Positions 1 to 7,926 are shown, counted from the first letter of the stretch. The stretch is 64,000 nt of DNA from Nocardioides sp. Iso805N (GCF_000364605.1 NZ_KB822583.1:1-64000), one strand, 5' to 3'. Notes: generated from the sequence alone by a model not told the origin. Translations and numbers: made by a program.

Positions 1-345
1 ACAGCGACCACGGGTCGGTCTACTGCTCCAAGGCCTACGCCAAGCTGTGCCGCAAGCTCGGCGTCACCCAGTCCATGGGCGCGGTCGGATCCTCGGCCGA
101 CAACGCGCTCGCGGAGTCGTTCAACGCCACGATGAAGCGCGAGGTCCTCCAAGACGCCGCCTGCTGGGCCGACGAGGTCACCTGCCGCCGGCAGGTCTTC
201 AAGTGGCTCGTCCGCTACAACACCCGCCGCCGCCACTCCTGGTGCGGCTATCTGTCCCCGTCCACCTACGAGGCCCGCCGGCCCGCTACGCTGCCGACCG
301 CCGCGTAATCACACCCCGTGTCCAAGATCCGGGGGTAGGGCCCCC
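1..345 (+). mobile_element. Right end of an IS3-type insertion sequence
   Basis: The transposase stop is followed by about 35-50 bp before recognisable host coding sequence resumes. The C/G-rich segment near 322-347 (AGATCCGGGGGTAGGGCCCC) is a likely terminal inverted repeat. The partner end lies outside the window, so neither the exact boundary nor a target-site duplication can be confirmed. The right boundary given here is an estimate. Confidence 0.5.
3..308 (+). CDS. IS3-family transposase (OrfB), C-terminal part
   Basis: The frame is open from the left edge of the window and ends at TAA 306-308, so only the last 101 residues are present. They read as the end of an rve/DDE integrase core: SDHGSVY holds the second catalytic Asp, and DNALAESFNATMKRE holds the catalytic Glu. 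The tail contains YNTRRRHSWCGYLSPSTYE, the usual C-terminal signature of IS3-group OrfB proteins. The enzyme would cut and join the element's ends. Whether the upstream part is intact cannot be seen. The next feature downstream is a gene lacking its 5' end, which fits an insertion at this point. Confidence 0.9.
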   Translation, partial: SDHGSVYCSKAYAKLCRKLGVTQSMGAVGSSADNALAESFNATMKREVLQDAACWADEVTCRRQVFKWLVRYNTRRRHSWCGYLSPSTYEARRPATLPTAA

Positions 346-360
346 CCGACGAGCCGTCGA

Positions 361-627
361 AGCGCTGTCTACGAGGAGCGCATTACCTTGTGGCGCGCGG
401 ACTCGGCGGATGACGCCATCGCTCAGGCCGAAGCTGAGGCCCTGAAGTACGCGGCCGCGATCGAGGAGTCACCAAGCACGTACACGGGCCTGGCGCAGTG
501 CTATCACCTAGTCGATGGACCAAGCGACGGCGCCGAGGTCTTCTCCCTGATGCGCGAAAGCGACCTCGCACCAGACGTCTACCTGGATCAGTTCTTCGAC
601 ACCGGCTCCGAGCGCCAGACCCACTAG
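361..627 (+). pseudogene. DUF4288-type protein, 5' end missing at the IS boundary
   Basis: The reading frame contains YEERITLWRADSADDAIAQA and, further on, GLAQCYHL, DGAEVFSLMRESDL and YLDQFFDTGSERQ. This resembles the C-terminal two thirds of DUF4288 proteins as I know them. The frame stays open upstream through the insertion-sequence end, and the family's usual N-terminal strand is absent. A TTG at 388 could start a short product, but the conserved YEER segment lies before it. I infer a gene cut by the IS insertion; function of the family is unknown. Confidence 0.6.
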
Positions 628-890
628 AGGCCAAGACCGACGGACGGCGAGCGACGTCAATCGAGATCAACTGGCTCGTCGAACTTGCAGCGGCATTCAG
701 CGATGACCTACACGAGCCAGGGGAGAAGGAGGGCGACCTCGGCGTCGGCCAGATCTCAGATGACATCGAGTCGGTCGCCGACACCGCCGCTCACCTTCGT
801 CGTGGTGGTCGAGTGGTTGTCGGCGACGCTCGAAAGTGGTCTCGCTTGGGCACGATCTGGAGCGCGCCGTGGGGCTGCTTCGCGCCTTAG
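627..890 (+). other. Possible gene remnant, unrecognised
   Basis: One plus-strand frame is open to TAG 888-890 and reads plausibly as protein (SIEINWLVELAAAFSDDLHE, then QISDDIESVADTAAHLRRGG). It has no good start of its own: the frame opens inside the preceding DUF4288 fragment at GTG 498. It may be a fused or decayed fragment in this accessory patch. No family recognised. The stretch 891-1007 shows nothing. Confidence 0.25.
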
Positions 891-1007
891 CGCACGCTGA
901 CATCCCGAAACACAGGGAGCGCCGTAATCGCGGCGATGTGACGCAGTCGTTGGCGAGCTGTTGGGCCCGGTGACCCTTCAGCGGACCATCTTCTGCAGAG
1001 GATCGGC

Positions 1008-1361
1008 TCAGGGCGTGGGCATCGGCGTCGACGGTCTGCGCCACACGAGCATCAGTGCTGCGCAGCTGAGTCCTGTTGCGGCAACGTAGCCAAGCGCAAG
1101 GGCGAAGCTGTCGGCGTACTCGTTGATCAGCATTCCGCCGAGAAGCATGACGGCGTGACCGGCGCGAAGCGACCAGCGTTGAGCAGCGGTCTTCGGAGCC
1201 ACGGATAGCCGGTTGAGGATGCGTATCACCCATCGATGGATGGGTCGCGATGGACGGCCTCCTTGCAACCAGGCGGCCAGGTGCAGCACGCCGAGGTCCG
1301 CGGCAAGGAACACCGCCAACACCAACACCGCGACCTGGAATCCTCCGAGGGTCCGTTGCAT
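1008..1361 (-). CDS. Small hypothetical membrane protein
   Basis: 117 residues. Three hydrophobic stretches are visible: near residues 8-28 (VAVLVLAVFLAADLGVLHLA), 68-80 and 86-108, with a basic loop between the first two. Start ATG lies two bases after the stop of the upstream same-strand ORF, suggesting co-transcription. No family recognised. Base composition is slightly less GC-rich than the conserved core genes, in keeping with the accessory patch. Confidence 0.5.
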   Translation of the reverse strand: MQRTLGGFQVAVLVLAVFLAADLGVLHLAAWLQGGRPSRPIHRWVIRILNRLSVAPKTAAQRWSLRAGHAVMLLGGMLINEYADSFALALGYVAATGLSCAALMLVWRRPSTPMPTP

Positions 1362-1363
1362 GG

Positions 1364-1567
1364 CTACATAGATCGCGAAGATGGAGGCCCCCCGACCAGG
1401 ATGTAGAGCGGTGAACCGCGCTCGATGACTGATGCATCGGGCTCGAGGCGCCAGCTGCGAACGTTCACGTCGGGTACGCGCACAAGCAGAGTCTGTCCCA
1501 TCCGCGACTCAACGGTCGGCTGAACGGCAGGACCCGCAACGGCGAGGGTGCCCCCACGTCGTTTCAT
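1364..1567 (-). CDS. Short hypothetical protein upstream of the membrane gene
   Basis: 67 residues if the ATG at 1567 is used; the frame continues upstream to 1729 but that part is arginine-rich and looks non-coding. The C-terminal half (GQTLLVRVPDVNVRSWRLEP, then SPLYILVGGPP) looks like real beta-strand protein. It ends two bases before the start of the membrane gene. No clear ribosome-binding site, no recognised family, and the start is uncertain. Confidence 0.3.
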   Translation of the reverse strand: MKRRGGTLAVAGPAVQPTVESRMGQTLLVRVPDVNVRSWRLEPDASVIERGSPLYILVGGPPSSRSM

Positions 1568-1674
1568 CGACAGAGCCGGCCGTCGTGTTGGCGCCCCGGT
1601 TCGCAGCGTTGTGACGCACCTTTGAAGGGGCTCGTCGCGGCAGATGAGTACGTTCGCGATGCGACAATCGTGGC

Positions 1675-2157
1675 GTGCAAGACGACCGACCGCACCCACC
1701 CGCGGCCACGGGCCGAGCAGAGCCGCCACCGTGGAGCCCGCCGCTCAACGAGGAGTTCGAGCGATACGGGCAGGCCTACTTCATCTCAGTAAATCCCCGG
1801 TTCATGCCGCAGTGGCTGGCCCACCTAGATTTCAGAATCCCGGGCGGGGTTCCAGGGGGATCGCGCGGGCAGTTCGTTCGTTCGACCGCTTTCGTGTGTG
1901 CGTCGGTGGTCACGTGGTGTCTGCGTAAGTCATGGACAGTGAGCGTCGAACGCCGAGACGTGACTGGAGCTGGCGACTGGAGGTACGTCTTGCACGAGCA
2001 GTACCGCTCGTTCTTTGACGCCTACTTTCGGCGGAACGCGATCCTTGATGACTGGAAGGACGTGCTTATCCCTGAGTGGCGTTCCGGCGACTACGCGCCG
2101 TTGCCGTTCCTCGATGACGTGACGGAGGACGGTCGCGGCACCACTACATCCTCGTGA
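1675..2157 (+). CDS. Hypothetical protein
   Basis: 160 residues from GTG 1675. After a proline-rich N-terminus come segments rich in aromatic and acidic residues: EEFERYGQAYFISVNPRFMP, HEQYRSFFDAYFRRNAILDD and WKDVLIPEWRSGDYAPLPFL. These look like genuine coding sequence rather than a shadow frame. No family recognised. The middle (residues 60-95) is less convincing, so an internal frameshift or decay is possible. It diverges from the two minus-strand ORFs at 1008-1567. Confidence 0.45.
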   Translation: MQDDRPHPPAATGRAEPPPWSPPLNEEFERYGQAYFISVNPRFMPQWLAHLDFRIPGGVPGGSRGQFVRSTAFVCASVVTWCLRKSWTVSVERRDVTGAGDWRYVLHEQYRSFFDAYFRRNAILDDWKDVLIPEWRSGDYAPLPFLDDVTEDGRGTTTSS

Positions 2158-2838
2158 CGCGCCCGCGGCCCTAGGAACCGACGGTCGCGCGCGGTCCCGG
2201 GGCCGGGGTTTCAGCCGCCCCGCTCGACGTTCCGCAGATCCGGTCGTCTAGAAAGTGCGCCGGTTCGCGGTGCTATGACGCGACCCGGACGGTACGCGGC
2301 GGATCGACGCGCGAACGCGCCGGGGCCGTATCCGTCCACCTGGCGCTCTGCCGAGGGCCCACGCCTGAGCGTGCCGCCTGGAGGGGCTGACCAAATACCC
2401 CGGCGCGCCCACGGCATTGTCGCAGGAGGCGCTGGCTTCTCGCACGCCGAAATCGTGCGCCACCACGCGGCGGTTCGACCGTGCTACGTCTGCCGACGAA
2501 CATGGTTTGTTCGCGCGGGGGTTCGAACCGAACCTTGCTTGCCGGCATCGTGATGCGATCGTCCGGCATGGCACGTGAGAGTCGGCCGCGAGACGGTGAA
2601 GCCCTGCCCCGTCAGGTATGACGGGGGCGCGGCCGCTGCGACCGGCGCAGACGACGGACGGCGATGAAATCGGGTTGGTCGTCTGCCTGCCCGGAGGCAA
2701 GCTGAGCTACCCGATGTGAGGTCGGTTGTCGACGACCTTGATCACCGCCGGGATCGTCTTGGTCGTCGCCCTATGAGCGCCAGCCCTCGCGGAGCGCGGT
2801 TGCCGATCCGAGATCGTCAGCTCACCGGCGAGACGTCG
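2158..2838. other. About 680 bp without a convincing gene
   Basis: Several overlapping open frames exist on both strands (for example minus 2248-2700 and plus 2275-2553), but all are arginine/alanine-rich, lack conserved-looking segments and lack plausible start signals. I see no RNA gene. The only structure noted is the hairpin at 2607-2626. Confidence 0.5.
2607..2626. other. Perfect 8-bp hairpin in the gene-poor stretch
   Basis: CCCCGTCA at 2607-2614 and TGACGGGG at 2619-2626 flank a GGTA loop. There is no U tract, so it is not a classical terminator. Its role is unknown. Confidence 0.45.
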
Positions 2839-3273
2839 TCAGGCGGCTGATGACCCTGCGACCGTGAAGCGGTAGGTGTTGTTCAAGTCGTCCGTGATGG
2901 TCGCGGCGCCTTGAGGTGCCGTTGTGGGGACGCGGACAGACACCTTGAACCCCATGTCTGGGCCGTCCGGGACGAACCTGCCGAGGCTGACGGCGGATCG
3001 GTCGGACATACGGAGCGTGAGCTGGACCGCGGGCAGCGGTTTCAGCGGAGCGTTGTCGATGCTCGTGTCATTGCACGTATCGGTGTACCAGTGGCCGTAG
3101 ATCGTGACGGTGCGCCCTGGCTGGATCGTCGGTGCCGGCGCCCCGTAGACGCCGGTCGGCGACTGGTCGTCGAGATAGGGACCGCGGCACGAGGCGTTCT
3201 GGCCGCTGGACGTATCGCTGCACGCGGCCAGCAGCGGGATGAGGAGCAACAGCGGGAGGTTTGGCCTCACCAC
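2839..3273 (-). CDS. Secreted lipoprotein, function unknown
   Basis: 144 residues. The N-terminus (VRPNLPLLLLIPLLAAC) is a lipoprotein signal with lipobox LLAAC, so the mature protein should be anchored by a lipidated Cys outside the membrane. The mature part has paired Cys residues (SCRGPY and DTCNDT) and strands such as VQLTLRMSDRS and FKVSVRVPTTAPQGAATITD that suggest an immunoglobulin-like beta sandwich. It lies downstream of the ABM monooxygenase gene on the same strand with a 36-bp gap. No specific family recognised. Confidence 0.75.
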   Translation of the reverse strand: MVRPNLPLLLLIPLLAACSDTSSGQNASCRGPYLDDQSPTGVYGAPAPTIQPGRTVTIYGHWYTDTCNDTSIDNAPLKPLPAVQLTLRMSDRSAVSLGRFVPDGPDMGFKVSVRVPTTAPQGAATITDDLNNTYRFTVAGSSAA

Positions 3274-3309
3274 CGCAGTATCGCCTTCACGGCGCGCCCC
3301 GCGTGGATA

Positions 3310-3642
3310 TCAGCCCTGCGGCTTCGAGCCGCCCGCCACCTCGTAGTTCCACACCTCGCTGTGGGTGGAGACGGGGCGGGGTGCCTCGCCGCCCGCCCGC
3401 TCGACCGCTGAGCGGTGACCCTCGGCGAACCCGGGGGAGTTCACCCATGCCTGGAACGAGTCCTCGTCGCGCCAGCGGGTGATGACCAGCCACTGCTCCC
3501 TCTCGTCGGTGGGGCGCAGCAGCTCGAAGCCCTCGAAGCCGTCAGCGTCGTCGACCGCGCCGGCCCGTGCGGCGAATCGATGAGCGAGCTCGTCGCCAGA
3601 ACCGGCCGGGACAGTGATGGCGTTGATCTTGATCGTGGTCAT
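3310..3642 (-). CDS. ABM-fold haem-degrading monooxygenase, MhuD/IsdG-like
   Basis: 110 residues, the normal size for this family. The opening MTTIKINAITVPAG, then HRFAARAGAVDDADGFEGFE, LLRP and TRWRDEDSFQAWVNSPGF closely follow the layout of mycobacterial MhuD, an IsdG-type enzyme that opens haem with O2 and releases iron. The Asn of KINAI (residue 7), the Trp of FQAW and the His of EGHRSA match the residues needed for haem ruffling, substrate contact and iron ligation in that family. Other ABM proteins act on quinones, so the haem role is inferred. The gene diverges from the DUF2235 gene. Confidence 0.75.
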   Translation of the reverse strand: MTTIKINAITVPAGSGDELAHRFAARAGAVDDADGFEGFELLRPTDEREQWLVITRWRDEDSFQAWVNSPGFAEGHRSAVERAGGEAPRPVSTHSEVWNYEVAGGSKPQG

Positions 3643-3803
3643 GCGGCCAAGACTGTCACGGGCACCGAGCGGCCCTGTGCCTGCGCCCGCCCGGACGCCA
3701 GGGAGGTCTGGCGCGCAGGCGCCGCCGCGGAGTAAGAGTAAGAACTGGGATGCACGGCTCGACCGGTCGTTCCTTGACTCATCAGGGCTCCAGGAGGCCG
3801 CAG

Positions 3804-4955
3804 ATGAAGCGTTTGGTTGTCTGCTGTGACGGTACGTGGAACAAGCCGGACAGCGAGAACGTCACGAATGTCGAGAAGATCGCTCGCACGGTCCAGACCG
3901 ACCCTTCGGCCACCGGCGGCGTCTACCAGCTCGTCTACTACATCAGCGGTGTGGGAGCCGGCAGCTACGAGGCCGACCGGCTGTTGGGCGGAGCCTTCGG
4001 CCTGGGCCTGTTTCACAACGTGATCGCCTGCTACCGGTTCCTGGCGCAGAACTACCAGCCGGGCGACGAGATCTTCATCATCGGGTTCAGCCGGGGCGCC
4101 TACACCGCCCGCTCGGTGGCGGGGATGCTCGCTCGCGTGGGGCTGCTGACCAAGGTGGCACTCGTGCAGGAGCGGCTCCCTGCCGCCGTCCGCTTCTACG
4201 AGCGGACGCAGATGCCGGAGGGGGCGTTCGGGGAGAGCGTGGAGGAGTTCAAGCACGACCATTGCCACACCGCCACGGTGACCTTCCTCGGCGTCTTCGA
4301 CACCGTCGGGGCACTCGGCGTCCCCGGCTTCGAGCGTGACACCCCGCGGTTCCATGACGTTCAGCTCAGCGACCAGGTGCTGTGCGCTCGACATGCCTTG
4401 GCGATCGACGAGACCAGGTTGAAGTTCTCGCCCACGCTCTGGGAGGCCAAGGAGCCCGCAGACACCCCGATCGAGGATCCGCGGATCAAGCAGGTGTGGT
4501 TCGAAGGTGCCCACTCCGATGTCGGAGGGGGATATGTCCAGACGGGGTTGTCGGACACCTCGCTGCTGTGGATGGCACGCGAGGCTCATGCCGCAGGGCT
4601 GGTCTTCGAAGCCGATCTGCTGGACACCTACGTGAACAGCGGCTCCGACCCCATCTGCCACAACCCGCTCAGCCTTCTCTACAAGGTCGACAACGAGATC
4701 CTCGGCGTGAAGGAGCATCTGCGTGGGCGGCACGAGGAGAGCGACTTCAGCCATGGACTGCGTCGGCTCACCAACGAACGCGCCGTGTCCGTTCGGGTAG
4801 CGGCCTCCGCCGTCGGCCACTACCGGGAGGGCGGCTACGCGCCGGCCAACCTGGCGGCGTTCGGGGACCAGACCGACGGGTTCAGCGGGCTCGTCGAGCA
4901 GGTCGAGCGACTACCTGAGGCCGGGCTCGACCTGGCGCCGCTGGGAGCGCCCTGA
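3804..4955 (+). CDS. DUF2235 alpha/beta hydrolase (Tle1-type catalytic domain)
   Basis: 383 residues from ATG 3804, preceded by a strong AGGAGG at 3792-3797 with six bases spacing, which decides this start over an in-frame upstream one. It opens with KRLVVCCDGTWNKPD, the DUF2235 signature, and carries the nucleophile elbow GFSRGAYTARSVAGM, followed by VTFLGVFDTVGALG and WFEGAHSDVGGGY with the likely acid and His residues. The domain occurs in type VI phospholipase effectors and in many stand-alone actinobacterial proteins. No secretion signal or effector marker is seen, so a cytoplasmic esterase or lipase is the cautious reading. Confidence 0.85.
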   Translation: MKRLVVCCDGTWNKPDSENVTNVEKIARTVQTDPSATGGVYQLVYYISGVGAGSYEADRLLGGAFGLGLFHNVIACYRFLAQNYQPGDEIFIIGFSRGAYTARSVAGMLARVGLLTKVALVQERLPAAVRFYERTQMPEGAFGESVEEFKHDHCHTATVTFLGVFDTVGALGVPGFERDTPRFHDVQLSDQVLCARHALAIDETRLKFSPTLWEAKEPADTPIEDPRIKQVWFEGAHSDVGGGYVQTGLSDTSLLWMAREAHAAGLVFEADLLDTYVNSGSDPICHNPLSLLYKVDNEILGVKEHLRGRHEESDFSHGLRRLTNERAVSVRVAASAVGHYREGGYAPANLAAFGDQTDGFSGLVEQVERLPEAGLDLAPLGAP

Positions 4956-5012
4956 GGAAGTCGGAGTCGTTGCTGGTCCCGAGCCGCCCACGTCGTGGTT
5001 CCGTACGTCGCT

Positions 5013-5033
5013 GTCCGACGCCGATCGTCGGAC
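5013..5033. terminator. Hairpin between convergent genes
   Basis: GTCCGACG (5013-5020) and CGTCGGAC (5026-5033) form a perfect 8-bp stem with a 5-nt loop, placed between the ends of the DUF2235 gene and the MarR gene. No U tract follows on either strand; G+C-rich hairpins without U tracts are common actinobacterial terminators. Confidence 0.55.
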
Positions 5034-5038
5034 CCGAG

Positions 5039-5476
5039 TCAGCCCTTGACGATGCGACCCAGCAGGGTGACGGCCTGGGCCAGTGTGGCTCGTTCACCGG
5101 CGTCAAGCTTCTGGTCGATCTCGGCAGCCAGCCAGCCGGTGACCTCACGGCGCTGGTCGGCCAGGGCGCGGACGCCGCTGTCGCTGAGGGCGATCAGGGT
5201 CTGCCGGCCGTCGGTCGGGTCGGCGTGCCGGGTGATGAACCCGGCCTCGTCGAGCTGCTGGAGGGTGTGCGCCATGGACTGCGGCCGAACGAACTCGAGT
5301 GCCGCCAGCTGGCTCGCTGTCTGGGGGCCCATGCGGTCGATGGCCCGCAGCACCCCGAACTGGTGGGGTGGAAAGACCGGGTTGGCCCTCGTACGGCGTA
5401 CGAGAAGGGCCACGACCGCCCGGAGGTCGCCGGCGATGGCGGCCGAGCTCGTCGCAGGTCCCGTCGTGTCGTCCAT
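5039..5476 (-). CDS. MarR-family transcriptional regulator
   Basis: 145 residues. The winged-helix core is visible as FGVLRAIDRMGPQTASQLAA, then SMAHTLQQLDEAGFITRHAD and DGRQTLIALSDSGVRAL, the recognition helix and wing of MarR proteins. It is transcribed away from an MFS exporter, with a 28-bp palindrome in the 58-bp gap. By analogy with MarR/EmrR systems I infer that it represses itself and the exporter until it binds a small ligand, probably a phenolic or other drug-like compound. The ligand cannot be read from the sequence. Confidence 0.92.
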   Translation of the reverse strand: MDDTTGPATSSAAIAGDLRAVVALLVRRTRANPVFPPHQFGVLRAIDRMGPQTASQLAALEFVRPQSMAHTLQQLDEAGFITRHADPTDGRQTLIALSDSGVRALADQRREVTGWLAAEIDQKLDAGERATLAQAVTLLGRIVKG

Positions 5477-5495
5477 GGAAGGAGGCTATGGCACC

Positions 5496-5523
5496 TACAG
5501 ATGATCTGTACAGATCATCTGTA
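5496..5523. promoter_or_regulatory. 28-bp perfect palindrome, probable MarR operator
   Basis: ACAGATGATCTGT at 5497-5509 is followed directly by its reverse complement at 5510-5522, and T5496/A5523 extend the match. Each half is itself nearly palindromic, so two dimers could bind side by side. The site covers the -10 region of the MFS gene and lies 20 bp from the MarR start, so occupancy would block both promoters. Confidence 0.85.
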
Positions 5524-5527
5524 TAGT
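5522..5527 (+). promoter_or_regulatory. -10 box of the MFS exporter, probable leaderless start
   Basis: TATAGT lies seven bases before GTG 5535, which puts transcription initiation at or next to the start codon. No ribosome-binding site is present. The box overlaps the end of the MarR palindrome. Confidence 0.6.
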
Positions 5528-5534
5528 TGCCGCC

Positions 5535-7001
5535 GTGCCCGGCTTCCGAGAACGCATCCTCGTCCCCGTACTGATCTTCGTCGGCGGGGTCGTCTCGGTT
5601 GTGAGCAGCCTCGGCGCGCCCCTGATCCCGCGGCTCGCCGAGCGTCTGCACACGAGCATCGGCAACGCGCAGTGGGCGCTGACGGCGACGGTCCTGGTTG
5701 CGGCGGTCTCCTCCCCGCTGGTCGGCAGGCTCGGAGACGGACGTCATCGCAAGCGGGTGATGCTCGTGTGCCTCGCGGTCGTCGTGGCCGGCGGCGCTCT
5801 GGCGGCGGTGGCCACCACGCTCGCGCTGCTGATCCTCGGACGCGCCTTCCAGGGCCTCGGCCTGGCGATCATGCCGTTGGCGATGGCGGCTGCCCGCGAC
5901 AACCTTCCTGCCGAGCGGGCGGGCCGGGCCATCGCGGCTCTCTCGGTGGTTGCGGCCGCCGGCGTGGGTCTGGGGTACCCGGTTACCGGGCTGCTCGCCG
6001 ACCACGGCGGAGTCGAGCTCGCCTACTGGGTGGGTGCGGGCGTCAGCGCACTCGCGCTGGTGCTGGCGTGGCTGGTCGTGCCTGCGCCCAGGAACACCGG
6101 TGAAACCGGCCCGATCGATCTGCCTGGCGCCGTGATCGTCGGAGCTGGTCTCGTCTCCCTCCTCGTGGCCCTCGACAAGGCGGCGGACTGGGGCTGGGGC
6201 TCGACCCGCGTGATCCTCATGATCGTGATCGGCCTCGCGCTGCTCGGCCTCTGGGCCCTCTACGAGCTCCGCGTCGCCCACCCGCTCGTCGACCTGCGGC
6301 TCGTACGGCGCCGTCCGGTGCTCACCGCCAACGTGAGCGGACTCCTCCTCGGCGTGGTGATGTACGTCTCGATGGTGGGCATCACCGAGTTCGTCCAGCT
6401 GCCGGGCTTCGGTCTGGGGGAGTCGATCTTCGTCGCCGGCCTCACGTTGGTGCCGCTCTCGGTGCTCAGCGCGTCGGTCAGCCGGACCCTGCCGTGGGTC
6501 ACTGCCCGAGTAGGCCTGCGTCTGGTCATCCCGTTCGGCTCGCTGATGGTGTCGGCGGCATCGGTGTTCTTCGCCTTCGGCCACTCGCACCTGTGGCAGA
6601 TCTTCGTCAGTGCCGGCCTGCTCGGCATCGGCCTGGGTTACACCTTCGCCGCGATGCCGGGCCTCATCGTCGGCTCGGTCCCCAGCGAGGAGACCAGCAG
6701 CGCGATGGGGTTCTACCAGGTCTCGCGCTACGTCGGCTTCGCCATCGGCAGCGGCCTGGCCGTGACGCTCCTGCGCGCCTTCGGCGATCAGGGCGCGCCG
6801 ACGCTGGGCTCCTACCAGGCGACCGCCCTGGTCGCCGCCGGCCTTGGCGTCGTCACAGCACTGGTGGCCTGGTTGCTGCCGGGAAGGCAGCCCGTGGTGC
6901 AGGCGTCACCGGATCTGGAGGCGTTCGAGATGGAGGAGGGCATGCTCGCCGCTGCGGGCCTCGAAGACCTGGAGTCGCCGGTCGGGCGTGCCCGCCACTG
7001 A
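5535..7001 (+). CDS. MFS drug exporter, DHA2 (14-helix) type
   Basis: 488 residues, mostly hydrophobic, with about 14 predicted membrane segments. Family marks are WALTATVLVAAVSSPLVGRL followed by GDGRHRKRV (motif A loop) and LGRAFQGLGLAIMPLAMAAA with the DHA2-type RAIAALSVVAAAGVGLGYPV segment (motif C region, Gly-rich). The tail after residue 455 is acidic and cytoplasmic. It should export small toxic compounds using the proton gradient. The divergent MarR gene and shared operator indicate induction by substrate. Start GTG is chosen from the leaderless promoter; an upstream start would sit inside the operator. Confidence 0.92.
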   Translation: MPGFRERILVPVLIFVGGVVSVVSSLGAPLIPRLAERLHTSIGNAQWALTATVLVAAVSSPLVGRLGDGRHRKRVMLVCLAVVVAGGALAAVATTLALLILGRAFQGLGLAIMPLAMAAARDNLPAERAGRAIAALSVVAAAGVGLGYPVTGLLADHGGVELAYWVGAGVSALALVLAWLVVPAPRNTGETGPIDLPGAVIVGAGLVSLLVALDKAADWGWGSTRVILMIVIGLALLGLWALYELRVAHPLVDLRLVRRRPVLTANVSGLLLGVVMYVSMVGITEFVQLPGFGLGESIFVAGLTLVPLSVLSASVSRTLPWVTARVGLRLVIPFGSLMVSAASVFFAFGHSHLWQIFVSAGLLGIGLGYTFAAMPGLIVGSVPSEETSSAMGFYQVSRYVGFAIGSGLAVTLLRAFGDQGAPTLGSYQATALVAAGLGVVTALVAWLLPGRQPVVQASPDLEAFEMEEGMLAAAGLEDLESPVGRARH

Positions 7002-7049
7002 GGCTCGCCGCGCTCGCCGCACGAATGCGCCGGTTGGCCCCCGCGGCCG

Positions 7050-7811
7050 TCAGCGCCAGGGAGCAACCAGATCCGTCACGTTGTCGGTCAGTGCCATCTG
7101 CAGCAGCGGCCCGAAGGTGATCCGCTGGACGCCCGCCGCCTTCAAATCCTTGAAGGAGCCGGAGGGGGCGCCGTTGATCGGGTGGGCGGTGACGTTGAGC
7201 GGGCCGGAGAGCTGGTCGAGCAGGCTGCGGAGGGTGGCGGCGTCCGGGACCCCGACGGGATAGACGCAGCGGGCACCGGCCGCCTCGCAGGCCTGCAGGC
7301 GGCGTACGGCCTCGGCGAGCGGGTCCTCGAAGGTGGCGACCCTGCCCAGGAAGGCGTCGGTGCGGGCGTTGATGACCAGGTCGACGCCGGCGGCGTCGGC
7401 GGCGCTGCGGATGGCGCCGATGTAGTCGGCGTGCTCCTGGACGTCACGGAGCCGGCCCTGGCTGTGCACCGTGTCCTCGACATTGATCCCGACGGCGCCG
7501 GCCTCCAGGACGCGCTCGACGAGCTCGGCGGCAGGAGTGTCGTAGCCCGACTCGACGTCGGCGGTGACGGGTACGTCGACGGCCGCGGTGATCCGTCGGA
7601 TGCCGTCCAGCGCGTCATCGAGGGTCATGCCCTCGTTGTCCTGCTGCCCGCGCGACTCGGCCAGCGGATGGCTGCCGATGCTCAGCGCCGGGAACCCGGC
7701 CGCCACCACCGTCCGGGCCGACCACGCGTCCCAGACGGTCGGGAGCACGAGGGTCTCGCCGGTGTGGTGCAGACGGAGGAGCTCGGTGGCCTTGTCGCTC
7801 AGGTCGGTCAT
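7050..7811 (-). CDS. Isocitrate lyase/PEP mutase superfamily enzyme
   Basis: 253 residues. The fold's landmarks are in order: LPTVWDAWSARTVVAAGFPA, SIGSHPLAESRG, VPVTADVESGYD with the metal-binding acidic residues, GAVGINVEDT and INARTDAFL. These match the short PEPM/oxaloacetate-hydrolase-like group (PF13714), which makes or breaks C-C or C-P bonds of alpha-keto acids. The Cys-containing KKCGH motif of true isocitrate and methylisocitrate lyases is absent, so the reaction cannot be named. The gene is single and convergent with the MFS exporter. Confidence 0.85.
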   Translation of the reverse strand: MTDLSDKATELLRLHHTGETLVLPTVWDAWSARTVVAAGFPALSIGSHPLAESRGQQDNEGMTLDDALDGIRRITAAVDVPVTADVESGYDTPAAELVERVLEAGAVGINVEDTVHSQGRLRDVQEHADYIGAIRSAADAAGVDLVINARTDAFLGRVATFEDPLAEAVRRLQACEAAGARCVYPVGVPDAATLRSLLDQLSGPLNVTAHPINGAPSGSFKDLKAAGVQRITFGPLLQMALTDNVTDLVAPWR

Positions 7812-7860
7812 ATCTGCAGCATGCCAGGCGACTGGGTAGGGAGCGCAGGACCCAGCTGAG

Positions 7861-7926
7861 CCCGAGATCGGCCCGAGATCGGCCCGAGATCGGCCCGAGA
7901 TCGGCCCGAGATCGGCCCAAGATCAG
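7861..7926. repeat. 11-bp tandem repeat, six copies
   Basis: CCCGAGATCGG is repeated five times without a break from 7861, and a sixth copy carries two changes. The array lies between the PEP-mutase gene start and the 3' end of the uracil-DNA glycosylase gene, and its last bases reach into the stop codon of the latter. Each unit carries a GATC. Confidence 0.9.

Noticed and set aside
2248..2700. 150-residue minus-strand ORF in the gene-poor stretch
   Set aside because: Arg/Pro/Ser-rich, no conserved segment, competing frames on both strands, no start signal.
3639..4820. 393-residue minus-strand ORF opposite the DUF2235 gene
   Set aside because: The plus strand has the DUF2235 signature, a GFSRG elbow and a strong ribosome-binding site.
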